Origin: Phaeodactylibacter xiamenensis
Lineage (GTDB): Bacteria > Bacteroidota > Bacteroidia > Chitinophagales > Saprospiraceae
Direction: 5' to 3'
Assembly (NCBI RefSeq): GCF_000759025.1
Contig: NZ_JPOS01000092.1
Span: 105,990-169,989, forward strand
Length of the DNA: 64,000 bases
Positions 27,626 to 38,100 of the stretch are shown here, piece by piece; within the stretch, counting starts at the first letter, position 1; the number at the start of each line of letters is the position of its first letter. The notes beneath the pieces are model-generated. The model had not been told where the DNA came from, made no database searches, and saw only the letters and a list, made by a program, of their open reading frames with translations. The translations under genes were made by a program, and so were the position numbers.

Positions 27626-29680
27626 ATGTCCTATCACGCCCAGACCGGCCGAAGTGCACCGCTTGGCGCCACCGTTTACCCGGAAGGCACCAACTTCAGC
27701 ATTTTTTCCAAGTATGCCTCTGCTGTTGAACTACTGTTGTTTGATGCTAAAGACCACAGCACGCCGCTTCAAATATTCCGCCTCGACCCGGATAACCATA
27801 AGACCTTCTACTACTGGCACATCTTTGTGGAGGGAGTGCACGAGGGACAATTGTACGGCTGGAAGATTTATGGCCCATATGCACCGGAAATTGGCTACTA
27901 TTTCGACGGGAACAAACTCCTGATCGACCCCTACGCAAGGGCGGTTGTAATGGATACCTACGAACGGGAGGCAGCGCGTCACCCCGGGGACAACACCGCC
28001 AAAGCCATCAAGAGCGTAGTAGTGGCCAATGGCAGCTACGACTGGGAAGGCGACCGGCCGCTTAACCATCCCTATTCCCACTCCATCATTTACGAGTTGC
28101 ACGTCGGAGGCTTTACCAAACACGAAAGCTCCGGCGTAGACGATAAACTGCGGGGGACTTACCGGGGGCTTATTGAAAAAATCCCTTACCTGCAAGCGCT
28201 GGGTATCAACTCCGTGGAGCTCATGCCCGTACAGCAGTTTGACCCGGCTGATGTACCCGATTCCAATCTGACCAACTACTGGGGCTATTCGCCCATTGCT
28301 CTCTTTGCGCCACATACCGGTTATGCCAGTACGGATGACCCGGTTGGTGCCATCAATGAATTCCGGGATATGGTCAAGGCTCTGCACCGTGCTGGAATCG
28401 AGGTGATTTTGGATGTGGTCTTCAACCACACCGGTGAAGGAGGCGCTGACGGGCCCATCCTTTCCTTCAAAAGCATTGAAAACCGGGCCTACTACATGCT
28501 CGATGAGCATTACCATTACCGCAACTACTCCGGCACAGGAAACACCCTCAACGCCAACCACTCGGTGGTACGCCGCCTCATCCGTGACTGTCTGCGGTAC
28601 TGGGTGGATGAGATGCATGTAGACGGTTTCCGCTTTGACCTCGCCTCTATTCTGTCCAGAGACGAAGCCGGACGGCCAGTACAAAACCCGCCCATCCTTT
28701 GGGAGATCGAGTCTGACCCGGTCCTGGCCCCCACAAAAATTATTGCGGAAGCGTGGGATGTACAGCAATATCAGCTGGGCAATTTCGTCGGTGACAAATG
28801 GGCAGAGTGGAATGGAGCCTACCGCGACGACATCCGCCGCTTTCTGAAAGGAGATCAGGGTATGACACAAATAGCAGCCAACAGGATCAACGCCAGCCCG
28901 GATTTATTTGGCAAATTGCTGCGCGACCCCAACCGCAGTATCAATTTCGTCACCTGCCATGATGGTTTCACCCTCAACGACCAGGTCTCTTACAACCAAA
29001 AGCACAACTGGGCCAATGGCGAAGATAACCGGGACGGCCATAATGACAATCACAGTTGGAACTGCGGCGCAGAAGGCCCCACAAAAGACCTCGTGGTACA
29101 GCAACGCCGGATGCGGCAGGTAAAGAACCACCTGACTCTTTTGCTGCTAAGCCAGGGTACTCCTATGCTGTTAATGGGAGATGAGGTGCGCCGTACACAG
29201 CGGGGCAACAACAATGCGTACTGCCAGGATAATGAGCTCAGCTGGTTCGACTGGGGCGCCGTAGAAGAGCATAAGGACATCCTGCGCTTCACCCGGGAGC
29301 TGATCCAACTTAACCTCAAAACGCCGTACTTTCAGGAACAATTTTACTGGAACAGCCCTAAAGCACTGGGCGGCTCCCGTTGCCAGTTCGGAGGAGTGCG
29401 CAACAATCACCCGGACTGGAGCCATCACTCCCATACCTTGTCTTATACCCTAAAGAACAGGGGTTACCCTTACCGCATGCATGTCATGGTGAATGCTTAC
29501 TGGGAACACCTGAACTTTCAGATTCCAAAACCAAAGGGGGGACAACCCTGGAAACGGATCATTAATACAGCAGTGGAAAGCCCGAACGACATTCTGAGCT
29601 TCGAAGATGCCCCTGTCATTCGGGGCGGCGGAGTATATGTCAATGCCCGGTCGGTCGTAGTATTGGTGGATGGGCAATAG
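27626..29680 (+). CDS. glgX: GlgX/isoamylase-type glycogen debranching enzyme
   Basis: The 684-residue protein has an N-terminal CBM48 domain (about residues 10-110) and a GH13 catalytic barrel. Barrel motifs are DVVFNHT, VDGFRFDLAS with the nucleophile Asp, KIIAEAWD with the acid/base Glu, and VTCHDGFTLND. The pattern is that of isoamylase/GlgX, which hydrolyses alpha-1,6 branches of glycogen. Start MSYHAQTGR at 27626 is the first ATG; a TTG at 27617 in the same frame is less likely. Confidence 0.93.
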   Translation: MSYHAQTGRSAPLGATVYPEGTNFSIFSKYASAVELLLFDAKDHSTPLQIFRLDPDNHKTFYYWHIFVEGVHEGQLYGWKIYGPYAPEIGYYFDGNKLLIDPYARAVVMDTYEREAARHPGDNTAKAIKSVVVANGSYDWEGDRPLNHPYSHSIIYELHVGGFTKHESSGVDDKLRGTYRGLIEKIPYLQALGINSVELMPVQQFDPADVPDSNLTNYWGYSPIALFAPHTGYASTDDPVGAINEFRDMVKALHRAGIEVILDVVFNHTGEGGADGPILSFKSIENRAYYMLDEHYHYRNYSGTGNTLNANHSVVRRLIRDCLRYWVDEMHVDGFRFDLASILSRDEAGRPVQNPPILWEIESDPVLAPTKIIAEAWDVQQYQLGNFVGDKWAEWNGAYRDDIRRFLKGDQGMTQIAANRINASPDLFGKLLRDPNRSINFVTCHDGFTLNDQVSYNQKHNWANGEDNRDGHNDNHSWNCGAEGPTKDLVVQQRRMRQVKNHLTLLLLSQGTPMLLMGDEVRRTQRGNNNAYCQDNELSWFDWGAVEEHKDILRFTRELIQLNLKTPYFQEQFYWNSPKALGGSRCQFGGVRNNHPDWSHHSHTLSYTLKNRGYPYRMHVMVNAYWEHLNFQIPKPKGGQPWKRIINTAVESPNDILSFEDAPVIRGGGVYVNARSVVVLVDGQ

Positions 29681-29681
29681 T

Positions 29682-29945
29682 CTATCCCACATTCAGCCCG
29701 TTAATGGCTTCCACCGCACTTACCTCGGGGATTTTGCCGATCAGTGCCTGCTCGATGCCAGCCTTCATCGTCATCATTGACATGCTGCAATTTTCGCAGG
29801 TGCCAAGCCATTTGATTTTGACAATATGGTCTTCGGTAACATCTACCACTTCCACATTGCCCCCATCGACAGCCAGGTGAGGCCGGACATCGTTGAGCGC
29901 CTCGTCGACGCGTTGAATCAGTTCTTGCTTTTTGGTATTCGACAT
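29682..29945 (-). CDS. NifU C-terminal domain Fe-S carrier protein
   Basis: The 87-residue protein is a stand-alone NifU-like domain with Cys50 and Cys53 in GTCENCS, the pair that binds a cluster at a dimer interface, and the typical RPHLAVDGGNVEV. Such proteins carry Fe-S clusters to target enzymes. It starts 5 bp after the Mrp ATPase gene, also a cluster carrier, so the two are very likely one operon. Confidence 0.93.
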   Translation of the reverse strand: MSNTKKQELIQRVDEALNDVRPHLAVDGGNVEVVDVTEDHIVKIKWLGTCENCSMSMMTMKAGIEQALIGKIPEVSAVEAINGLNVG

Positions 29946-29950
29946 GGCGC

Positions 29951-31048
29951 TTAATTATTCATTTTTACAATACGGGTTGGGTCTTTGGTTTCATTGCGGA
30001 TAGCGATCTGACGGGCGGCATTCTTAGCCACCAGCTGCATAGCTTCCGTGGCGTGAGGTACGTCCCGCAGGACGACCGGCTTGCCTTCGTCACCGCCTTC
30101 GCGTATACCCTGTACAATAGGAACCTGACCAAGAAGAACAGAATTGCTTTCCTTTGCCAGCCGCTTACCACCACCTTCGCCAAAGAGGAAGTACTTATTG
30201 TCGGGCAGTTCAGCCGGCGTAAACCAGGACATATTCTCCACCACCCCGAGAATTGGTACATTGACCGAAGGCAGGAGGAACATATTCATAGCCTTGATGG
30301 CATCAGCGATCGCGACTTCCTGCGGCGTGGTCACCAGGATGGCGCCCGTCACAGGAACGGTTTGCACCAGACTGAGCTGAATATCACCAGTACCAGGCGG
30401 CAGATCAACGATGAGGTAATCCAGAGGCGGCCAGACGGTATCATTGAAGAACTGCTTGATAATACCGGACAGCCTGGGCCCACGCAGCACCACTGCCTGT
30501 TCTGGTTCAATAATAAAACCAATGGACATCACCGGCATACCGTAAGCTTCCAGTGGCATAATCTTGGGCTGATCGTAGATTTGCTTTACCTGTGGCCGCT
30601 GCCCCTGCAAGCCCAGCATCGTTGGGATGGAAGGACCGTAGAGGTCAGCATCAATCAAGCCCACCTTTGCTCCCAGCTGTTTGAGCCCCAGTGCCAGGTT
30701 GACGGAGATGGTAGATTTGCCCACGCCGCCTTTGCCAGACCCCACTGCGATGATGTTCTTAATGTGGCTGACCGGGCTGTTGGGCTGTTGTTGTACCCCA
30801 GGCGCAGCACTGATCATATGGACGTTCACGTTCGCCTCCGGGTACACTTCCTGGACGGCTTGCATGCACGCAAAATTCATATCCGACTTATTCCTGGAAT
30901 CCAGGGATGGCAATTCCAGTGAAAAATTGATATTATTGCCGTCGATTTCAAGGTCGCGCACCATATTCATCGTGATAATGTCCTGACCGGAGTTCGGATC
31001 AGTGACTTTGGTTAGCGCCTTTACTATTTTTGTTTTATCAAAACTCAC
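29951..31048 (-). CDS. mrp: Mrp/ApbC family Fe-S carrier ATPase
   Basis: The protein has an N-terminal DUF59 (MIP18-like) domain (about residues 1-85) followed by a P-loop ATPase with GSGKGGVGKST at 103-113. The motifs LIDADLYGPS and VDLPPGTGD are those of the Mrp/Nbp35 group. It loads and passes Fe-S clusters. The length of 365 residues is usual. It is divergent from the ribF fusion gene. Confidence 0.95.
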   Translation of the reverse strand: MSFDKTKIVKALTKVTDPNSGQDIITMNMVRDLEIDGNNINFSLELPSLDSRNKSDMNFACMQAVQEVYPEANVNVHMISAAPGVQQQPNSPVSHIKNIIAVGSGKGGVGKSTISVNLALGLKQLGAKVGLIDADLYGPSIPTMLGLQGQRPQVKQIYDQPKIMPLEAYGMPVMSIGFIIEPEQAVVLRGPRLSGIIKQFFNDTVWPPLDYLIVDLPPGTGDIQLSLVQTVPVTGAILVTTPQEVAIADAIKAMNMFLLPSVNVPILGVVENMSWFTPAELPDNKYFLFGEGGGKRLAKESNSVLLGQVPIVQGIREGGDEGKPVVLRDVPHATEAMQLVAKNAARQIAIRNETKDPTRIVKMNN

Positions 31049-31158
31049 TCGAGCTAATTTCTATTTAGATTGAATAGGATTAAGAAGAAAAGCAAAATTA
31101 CAAACAATTAAAAGCCCAGAACAGTTTTCTAGCTGTTTTATACATCAGCCTACTGCGC

Positions 31159-33156
31159 ATGAGAGTTTTCAATGACCTGAATGATTTACCGGATTTTCAA
31201 AACGCTGTTGTCACCATCGGTTCATTTGACGGTGTCCATCTGGGGCATCAGCAAATCCTGGAACGGGTCAAAGGGCTAGCGCGGCAGTGCGAGGGCGAGA
31301 GTATCGTAATCACCTTTCACCCCCACCCCCGGCTAGTCATCTATCCCAGGGACAACACCCTGCAGCTCATCACTTCCATTGACGAAAAGGTAGACCTGAT
31401 GCGGCGCTACGGTATCGACAACGTGGTGGTGGTACCATTTACGGTGGAGTTCTCTCAGCAGAGCGCCGATGAGTACATCCAGAAATTCCTGGTAGAGACC
31501 TTTCACCCCCGCTATATAGTTATCGGGTATGACCACCGATTCGGGCTCAACCGGCAGGGGGACATCAACTATCTCAAGTGGCACGGCGAACAATCCGGTT
31601 ATGAAGTCGAGGAAATCGGCAAGCACGAAGTGGAAGACATCGCGGTAAGCTCCACCAAAATCCGCAAGGCGCTGGAGCAGGGCGCTGTTGATCAGGCGCA
31701 ACGGCTGCTGGGCCACTATTTTTTTCTGACCGGCACGGTGGTGCACGGCAATAAGATCGGGAAAAAACTGGGCTTCCCAACGGCTAATCTGGATCTGAAC
31801 AACCGCCACAAACTGCTTCCCCCAACCGGTATATACGCTGTTTACGCTTACCACAAAGGGCAACGGTACGGCGGCATGTTATACATCGGCGACCGCCCCA
31901 CCCTCAAAGAGTACCAAAACAAAACTATTGAGGTCAACCTCTTTGATTTTGATAAAGACATCTATGGCGATAAACTGAGGCTCGAACTTGTGGCCCGTAC
32001 CCGGGACGACGAGGCCTTTGCCGGGCTGGATCAGCTCAGTGAGCGGCTTGCACAGGACCGGCTGGAAACCAAAGCCATCATCGAATCCCGGGAAAGCAAA
32101 CAAGCGAAAAAAAAAATAGCAGAAGCACCCCGCGTGGCCATCGTCATCCTCAATTATAACGGGAGAATTTATCTTGAGCAGTTTCTGCCGAAGGTCCTGG
32201 AGCATACCTCCGGCAACTTTGAGGTCATTATCGCAGATAATGGTTCAACAGATGACTCTCTGTCCTTTTTGGCGGAAGCCTACCCGGAGCTCAGGCACAT
32301 CGACCTCAAGACAAACTACGGCTTTGCGGAAGGTTACAATCAGGCACTGGCCCAGGTTGATGCCCCCTATTTTCTGTTGCTGAATTCTGATGTGGAAGTT
32401 ACCCCTGGGTGGCTGTCTCCCCTTGTGGAGCTCCTGGAACGCGATCCTGCGGTGGGTGCCGTACAACCCAAAATTCTGGCCTACCATGAGCGCGAAAAAT
32501 TCGAATACGCCGGGGCGGCCGGCGGCTGGCTGGACAATCTGGGCTACCCTTTTTGCCGGGGGCGTATCTTCTCCGTTACAGAGACCGACAAAGGGCAATA
32601 CGATGAGCTGCAGGAAGTCTTTTGGGCAACGGGGGCTGCATTTCTGGTAAGATCGAGCCTGTACCGGCAGCTCGGAGGCTTTGACGGTGATTATTTTGCT
32701 CATTCTGAGGAAATCGACCTGTGCTGGCGCATCAAGCGCGCGGGCTACAAAATCATGGCCCGGCCCCGCTCCGTGGTTTACCACGTTGGCGGCGGCACAC
32801 TTTCCTATAATACCCCCCGCAAGGCATTTCTGAACTTCCGCAACAGCCTGTTCACCCTGGTTAAAAATGAGACAGGCAGCCGGCTGGCCTGGATCTTGCC
32901 GGCCCGCCTCCTCCTCGATGGTGTGGCCGGATTGCTGTTTTTATCCCAGGGTAAATTTCAACACATCGCATCCATAGTGCAGGCCCACTGGTCCTTTTTC
33001 GGTCAGTGGCAGGCCACCTGGCGCAAGCGGCGGGAAAACCAGGACCGGGTTGCTAAAGTGAGCATTGCCAGCAAGCCCAATCTCTGCGGCCGCTACCCCA
33101 AAAGCATTGTATGGGCCTTCTACGCCCGCAACATTCAGTATTTTAAAGACCTTTAA
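31159..33156 (+). CDS. ribF: RibF (riboflavin kinase/FAD synthetase) fused to a GT2 glycosyltransferase
   Basis: Residues 1-190 are an FAD synthetase with GSFDGVHLGH (21-30) and SSTKIR; residues 190-310 are a riboflavin kinase with KLGFPTANL and LPPTGIYAVY. Together they form a full-length RibF that makes FMN and FAD. After a basic linker a GT2 domain starts at VAIVILNYNG (about 328-337) with an NSDVEV metal-binding-type motif near 409 and a C-terminal helical tail typical of rhamnosyltransferase-like enzymes. The junction holds ten A at 32107-32116, codons 317-320. Nine A would give a stop right there, leaving a normal RibF of 319 residues. So the fusion could be real, a slippage product or a sequencing artefact. 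Confidence 0.9.
   Translation: MRVFNDLNDLPDFQNAVVTIGSFDGVHLGHQQILERVKGLARQCEGESIVITFHPHPRLVIYPRDNTLQLITSIDEKVDLMRRYGIDNVVVVPFTVEFSQQSADEYIQKFLVETFHPRYIVIGYDHRFGLNRQGDINYLKWHGEQSGYEVEEIGKHEVEDIAVSSTKIRKALEQGAVDQAQRLLGHYFFLTGTVVHGNKIGKKLGFPTANLDLNNRHKLLPPTGIYAVYAYHKGQRYGGMLYIGDRPTLKEYQNKTIEVNLFDFDKDIYGDKLRLELVARTRDDEAFAGLDQLSERLAQDRLETKAIIESRESKQAKKKIAEAPRVAIVILNYNGRIYLEQFLPKVLEHTSGNFEVIIADNGSTDDSLSFLAEAYPELRHIDLKTNYGFAEGYNQALAQVDAPYFLLLNSDVEVTPGWLSPLVELLERDPAVGAVQPKILAYHEREKFEYAGAAGGWLDNLGYPFCRGRIFSVTETDKGQYDELQEVFWATGAAFLVRSSLYRQLGGFDGDYFAHSEEIDLCWRIKRAGYKIMARPRSVVYHVGGGTLSYNTPRKAFLNFRNSLFTLVKNETGSRLAWILPARLLLDGVAGLLFLSQGKFQHIASIVQAHWSFFGQWQATWRKRRENQDRVAKVSIASKPNLCGRYPKSIVWAFYARNIQYFKDL
32107..32116 (+). 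other. A10 homopolymer at the RibF-GT2 junction
   Basis: In frame it reads GCG-AAA-AAA-AAA-ATA-GCA. Losing one A, or a +1 ribosome shift, gives AAA-TAG and ends the protein as RibF. Runs of this length are prone to RNA-polymerase slippage and to sequencing error. Confidence 0.9.
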
Positions 33157-33168
33157 CCCAACCTGTCC

Positions 33169-33906
33169 ATGCCAAAATACCAACCCGAAATCCTGCATCA
33201 GGACAATGACCTCCTGGTCGTTAACAAGCCCGCGGGCCTGTTAACCCTACCCGATCGCTTTAAGCCAGCCGAAAAGCCTAATCTGAAAACCCAGCTAGAC
33301 CAGCTATTTGGCAAGGTCTGGACTGTACACCGGCTGGACCGGGAGACTTCCGGGCTGTTGGTCTTTGCCCTCAATGAAGAAAGCCACCGCAGCTTATCAC
33401 AGCAGTTTCAGGAACGCACGGTAGAAAAAGCCTACTCCGCTATCCTTGACGGCTGCCCAGCGGAAGCAGAAGGCACTATCGACCGCCCCATCGGTCCCAA
33501 CCCGGCCAAACCCGGTCAAATGATGGTCGTCAGGAAAGGTAAGCCATCCGTCACTCACTACAAGGTACTGGAATCCTTCCGGCAATTCGCATTGGCAGAA
33601 TTCCGGATCGAAACCGGGCGTACCCACCAAATCAGGGTACATGCCGCTGCCATTGGGCACCCTCTGGCGGTGGATGCCTTTTACGGGCGGCGCGAAGCCC
33701 TTTATCTTTCTGAAATCAAAACCCGGGGCTTCCAACTCGGCAAAACCAGTGAAGAACGCCCCCTGCTGAGCCGGATTGCCCTGCATTCGAGCCGGCTCTC
33801 CTTTGTGCATCCCGGCAGTCAACAGCCATTGCTCATTGAGGCGCCAATGCCCAAAGACCTGCGTACGGTGTTAAATCAGCTTAGAAAATGGGGAAAAACA
33901 CCTTAG
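33169..33906 (+). CDS. RluA family pseudouridine synthase
   Basis: The 245-residue protein has the RluA signature HRLDRETSG with the catalytic Asp57, the N-terminal DLLVVNKPAGLLT, and the TGRTHQIRVHAAAIGHP motif. It isomerises uridine in rRNA or tRNA; the exact site cannot be told. No S4 domain is present, so it is a short, RluA-like member. It starts 12 bp after the RibF-GT2 stop. Confidence 0.92.
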   Translation: MPKYQPEILHQDNDLLVVNKPAGLLTLPDRFKPAEKPNLKTQLDQLFGKVWTVHRLDRETSGLLVFALNEESHRSLSQQFQERTVEKAYSAILDGCPAEAEGTIDRPIGPNPAKPGQMMVVRKGKPSVTHYKVLESFRQFALAEFRIETGRTHQIRVHAAAIGHPLAVDAFYGRREALYLSEIKTRGFQLGKTSEERPLLSRIALHSSRLSFVHPGSQQPLLIEAPMPKDLRTVLNQLRKWGKTP

Positions 33907-34062
33907 CCCTCTTTGAAAAATGCGATTTTTTTGTAGCTTGCCCTGCAAAGAAAATACTCCTATACCCTTCGCTGACAATCACTAAGACAACCCTGAGTTT
34001 TTGTAGTCTTTATTTCTACACCCGGCCTGTTGCGCTTACACACAGGCTATACTACAGCGGAT

Positions 34063-34653
34063 ATGCCTTTTAGAACGGTACTGAAAATATGGGTGGGGCT
34101 GCTATTGCCCCTGTGGGGATGGGCGCAGCCCGAAAAGGCAGGCTTGGAGATCGCAGGCAAGCTTGGGCTTTGTGACCCACTCACCTCCAAAAGCGGGGAA
34201 GTGTATGAGAGCGCCCCCTGCGCAAACTGCAACATTGAATACATTCCGCTCATTGGCAGCAGCCAAAATCCGGACCTCCTTTTTATCGAAATCAACTCGG
34301 CTTCCCATTGTGGTTCCGGTGGATGCAGCGGTCAGATTTATGCACGGCGTGGCCCTTCCTACCAGCAGATTCTGGGCTTGTTCGGTTACTTTGAGCGCAG
34401 TGTGCCTCAGCCTGGTAATCAGCCGGCAGACCTCGTTTACCTTCATGTGGACAGTGGCAGCCGGGATTACGATGGCGATGGCATGGAGGACCGGGCCAGT
34501 ATCTGGATCCAATACCGGTGGAACAGCAGCACGGAACAGTACCTGCCGCATGACATTCTCCGTATAAAAGTCAACGAACGAAGCATCCCCCTTGCGGCCA
34601 AACGGACCGCCCTGCTCAGGGAATGGACCCGGAATAACCGGTGGTCCTTTTAG
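34063..34653 (+). CDS. Secreted protein of unknown function (196 aa)
   Basis: The protein begins with a signal peptide (MPFRTVLKIWVGLLLPLWGWAQ) and has six Cys in the mature part, several in pairs (PCANC, CGSGGC), suggesting disulfides in the periplasm or outside. An EF-hand-like acidic stretch, SRDYDGDGMEDR, could bind calcium. The first ATG of the frame is at 34030, but the signal peptide places the start at 34063. No known family was recognised. Confidence 0.75.
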   Translation: MPFRTVLKIWVGLLLPLWGWAQPEKAGLEIAGKLGLCDPLTSKSGEVYESAPCANCNIEYIPLIGSSQNPDLLFIEINSASHCGSGGCSGQIYARRGPSYQQILGLFGYFERSVPQPGNQPADLVYLHVDSGSRDYDGDGMEDRASIWIQYRWNSSTEQYLPHDILRIKVNERSIPLAAKRTALLREWTRNNRWSF

Positions 34654-35182
34654 CCTGCGCTCCGTTTGCCCGCTACTTTTCCCAATATTTGTCGCCAATA
34701 AAGTAGAATTAACAGCTTTTGGATGGGGATTTGCACGTGGAATAGAATATTTTTGCAGCAGTCCTGCCTTCAGATCACTTGGTTGGGGGCAAAGGGTTCT
34801 ACATACTGATTAGCAAACCACCAAACGATGATGAACCGCCCCCCAACAGCAGTAGTCCCTGTTGAAAAAAAAGCAGACTGCTTTGAAGACCATTTTAAAT
34901 TGTTATTTTTGTTCAGCCCTTATAATAAGAGGGCAGGCGGCAACTCATGCTTTAAAACAGCAACACCCTTTCGTCAAGCCGCTAAATCTATCTATCTTAT
35001 CCCACCAATTTACGGAAACCATGACACTGGTACGGCCAGTCTGGATTATTCGGCAGCATGTCCACCCTCAGACATTTTCCGGAGGTGGGACGCTAACGGT
35101 CAGATAATTACGGCTCAATCCGCAAAATTGACTTCGGAGCATCCGGAATTCTACATTCAAACCAAATAGAAATTCTCACTTC
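34654..35182. other. Intergenic region upstream of the giant adhesin
   Basis: These 529 bases show no convincing gene. The longest ORFs (for example 34828-35169) lack domain similarity and overlap the promoter. Two TATTTTTG boxes occur at 34748-34755 and 34904-34911, the second with a well-spaced -33 TTTG. A leader of about 260 bases would precede the adhesin start. Confidence 0.5.
34882..34911 (+). promoter_or_regulatory. Promoter TTTG-N18-TATTTTTG of the giant adhesin
   Basis: TTTG (34882-34885) and TATTTTTG (34904-34911), spaced by 18 bp, match the Bacteroidota -33/-7 consensus well. It lies about 270 bp upstream of the adhesin start and is the best promoter match near that gene. Confidence 0.6.
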
Positions 35183-38100
35183 ATGAGCATGCATAAACGC
35201 CTACTCGTATTTTTTGCCCTTTTCATTTCTGCCGTTTCCGGCCAGGCCCAGAACTTCCTCATGGGAGAATCGCCCCTGATCAATACCTGCGACGGGTTGT
35301 TCCTGGATACGGGCGGCAATATGAACGGATACGGGCCCAATGAAAACCTGGAGACGACCTTCTGCCCCACGGGCGCTGGCGAGAATATTCAGCTGACCTT
35401 TCCGGGCATGAATATTCAGCCCGGTGACCTGTTGTGCTTTTATGACGGGGAGAATACCAGTGCCCCGCTACTGGCCTGCTCCGACGAGCTGACCTATGGT
35501 AATGGTATTATTATTCAGGCAACAGCGGCTAACCCTTCTGGCTGTGTAACCGTGACCTTCACCTCTGACGCAACCGCCGAAGATGCAGGCTGGAGTGCCA
35601 ATATTGAATGTATTCAGGATTGCCAGACGATCTTGTCTACTATCGCTTTTTCCAACCCTGCGATTGTACCTGCCGATACTGGTTATATTGACATCTGCCC
35701 CGGAGACCGGGTATCCTTTGAAGGGGCAGGCCTCTATCCGCAAAATAACCTGGACTACCCTCAGTCCGATCTGACCTCCACTTTTTTGTGGAATTTCGGC
35801 GACGGCTCCGAAGCCGTTGGCCCAAACGTCTCCCATGAGTACTCTGAACCTGGAGGATATACCGTGCAGCTTACCATCACAGATACGGAGGGCTGTACCA
35901 GCACTAACTTTATCTCGCAACGGGTGCGGGTATCGACTTACCCTGAGTACAACTTTGGCGACGCTTTGCTGCCAGGCTGCGTGGGAGATACCATTAGTCT
36001 GGTTGGAACCGTGGATAGCATGTTTAATGGTGTGGATGTTGCCGCCTCTACGGTGGAAGGCAGCTTTCAGCAAGGGGGCAGCCGTTCTGACACCCTGCTG
36101 CTCCCTGATGGCAACGGTACGAGCTACTTCTCCTCGGTAGGCCTGAACCAGTTCCCTCCGGGAGCGACCCTGACCAACTCCGACCTGCTTTCCAGCGTAT
36201 GCCTGATTATGGAACACTCCTACGGTGGTGACCTGGACATCGAGCTCATCTGCCCCAACGGGCAATCTGTTTTCATCTTAGATTATGGCGCGTCTTCCGT
36301 TGGTTCCACTAACTTTGGTGAGCCCTTTGCCACAGGGGGAGTAGACAGTCAATCCAGCGACCTGACCCCCGGTGTGCCCTACGAATACTGCTTTAGCATG
36401 ACAGGCACGGATTATGGCACACTCAATGCTGAAGCCGGTGACTACCAATACACCTACACGACCGTGCCGAGTCAGAATACAGGCCAGACCTTTTCTTATA
36501 TGGATTCCTACTTCCCGGAAGGAAGCTATTTGCCTCAACAAGATTTTTCCAACCTGGAAGGCTGCCCCCTCAATGGCGAATGGACCATCCGGGTGCAGGA
36601 CAACCTCTCACAGGACAATGGCTGGCTCTTCCAGTGGGGCCTGAATTTTGACCCCAGCCTGTTTGCCAACCTGGAAACTTTTCAGCCGGTCATCACTAAC
36701 TGGGGCTGGATCGAAACGGATAATATGATTTTCTACAGCCAGGACTCTATTTCCGCGATCCCGGAAAATGCAGGCACCTCCAGCTATACCTTCACCGTGG
36801 AAAATGACTTTGGCTGCACTTTCGACACTACCGTCAATATACAGGCGCTGCCTATTACGCATCCGGACTGCTACAGCTGTGGTACTTCAGACAGCCCGCT
36901 GACCGATACGGTTATATGTGAGGGCGAAAGTGTGGCGCTCGATGCCACTTCGCCCCTTGCAGGCATGGTACCAATTACATTTGAACAAATTCCGCAAATT
37001 CCTTTCGGTGCAGCCAATTATCCTAACAATAACCCTTACGAATCCGTCATTAGTGTCAACAGCATCAACCCGCTGGTATTAACGGACCCCACCACGCAGA
37101 TTGAGTCGGTATGTGTCAACATTGAAACCAACTGGAACGGAGACATTAATCTGTTCCTGGAATCGCCAACCGGGCAGACCCTTGAGCTGAGTACCGGCAA
37201 CGGTGGTGGCTCTGACAACTATACGAACACCTGCTTCACGCCTGCGGCAATCACTCCAATCAATACCGGGACAGGGCCCTTTACCGGTGATTTCCAGCCC
37301 GAAGGGGACTGGGCAGACCTGACCGGCAGTGATATAAACGGCAACTGGATCCTACGGGCTTCTGATGCCTTTGCACCCAATGATGTTGGCGAATTCATTT
37401 CCTGGTCCATTTCCTTCAATAACAATAACGATGTGACCTACAGTTGGGTAGGAAATAACTTATCCTGCACAGATTGTCCGGACCCCGTTGCTACTCCAAC
37501 CATGACCACAAGTTATATTGTGGAAACCAATGACAGCTATGGTTGTGTGGGTATGGATACGGTATTGATCGGTGTGGTTTCGGATATCCCTGCCCCCCAG
37601 GTGAGCTGCGTGGTTACCGGTCCTGGCGTGCTGCAGTTTGACTGGACAGCGGTGGGTGACTTCACACAATACGAAATCCGGGCAACGATCAACGGCGTGA
37701 CCGGCAACTGGGAAGGGCCTGTTATGGGTACATCCTATGAGCTTTCCGGACTGAACAATAGCGACAACGTCACCTTTGAGGTACGCGTCTTCACAGGGGG
37801 GGCTCAGCTGGACTGCGAAGTTGCCGTAGGCGAAACGGTTTGTTCCATTGCGCTTTGCACCCTTACCGGAACAGCGGATGCACTAACCGACCCCACCTGC
37901 TTCGGCGCTGCTGATGGTAGTGCAACCATTACAACGCAGGGGGGCACCGCACCACTTATGTTCAGCCTTGATGGAGGTACGCCACAGTCTGATCCTACCT
38001 TCACCGGGCTGAGTGCAGGCAATTATCAGGTCATTCTCAATGACGCCAATGGCTGCGCAGACACCCTGCAATTTGGGCTCAATGAACCAGATACGCTCAC

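Noticed and set aside
34828..35169. 113-residue ORF before the giant adhesin
   Set aside because: It overlaps the best promoter match (34882-34911), lacks domain features and reads like untranslated leader.
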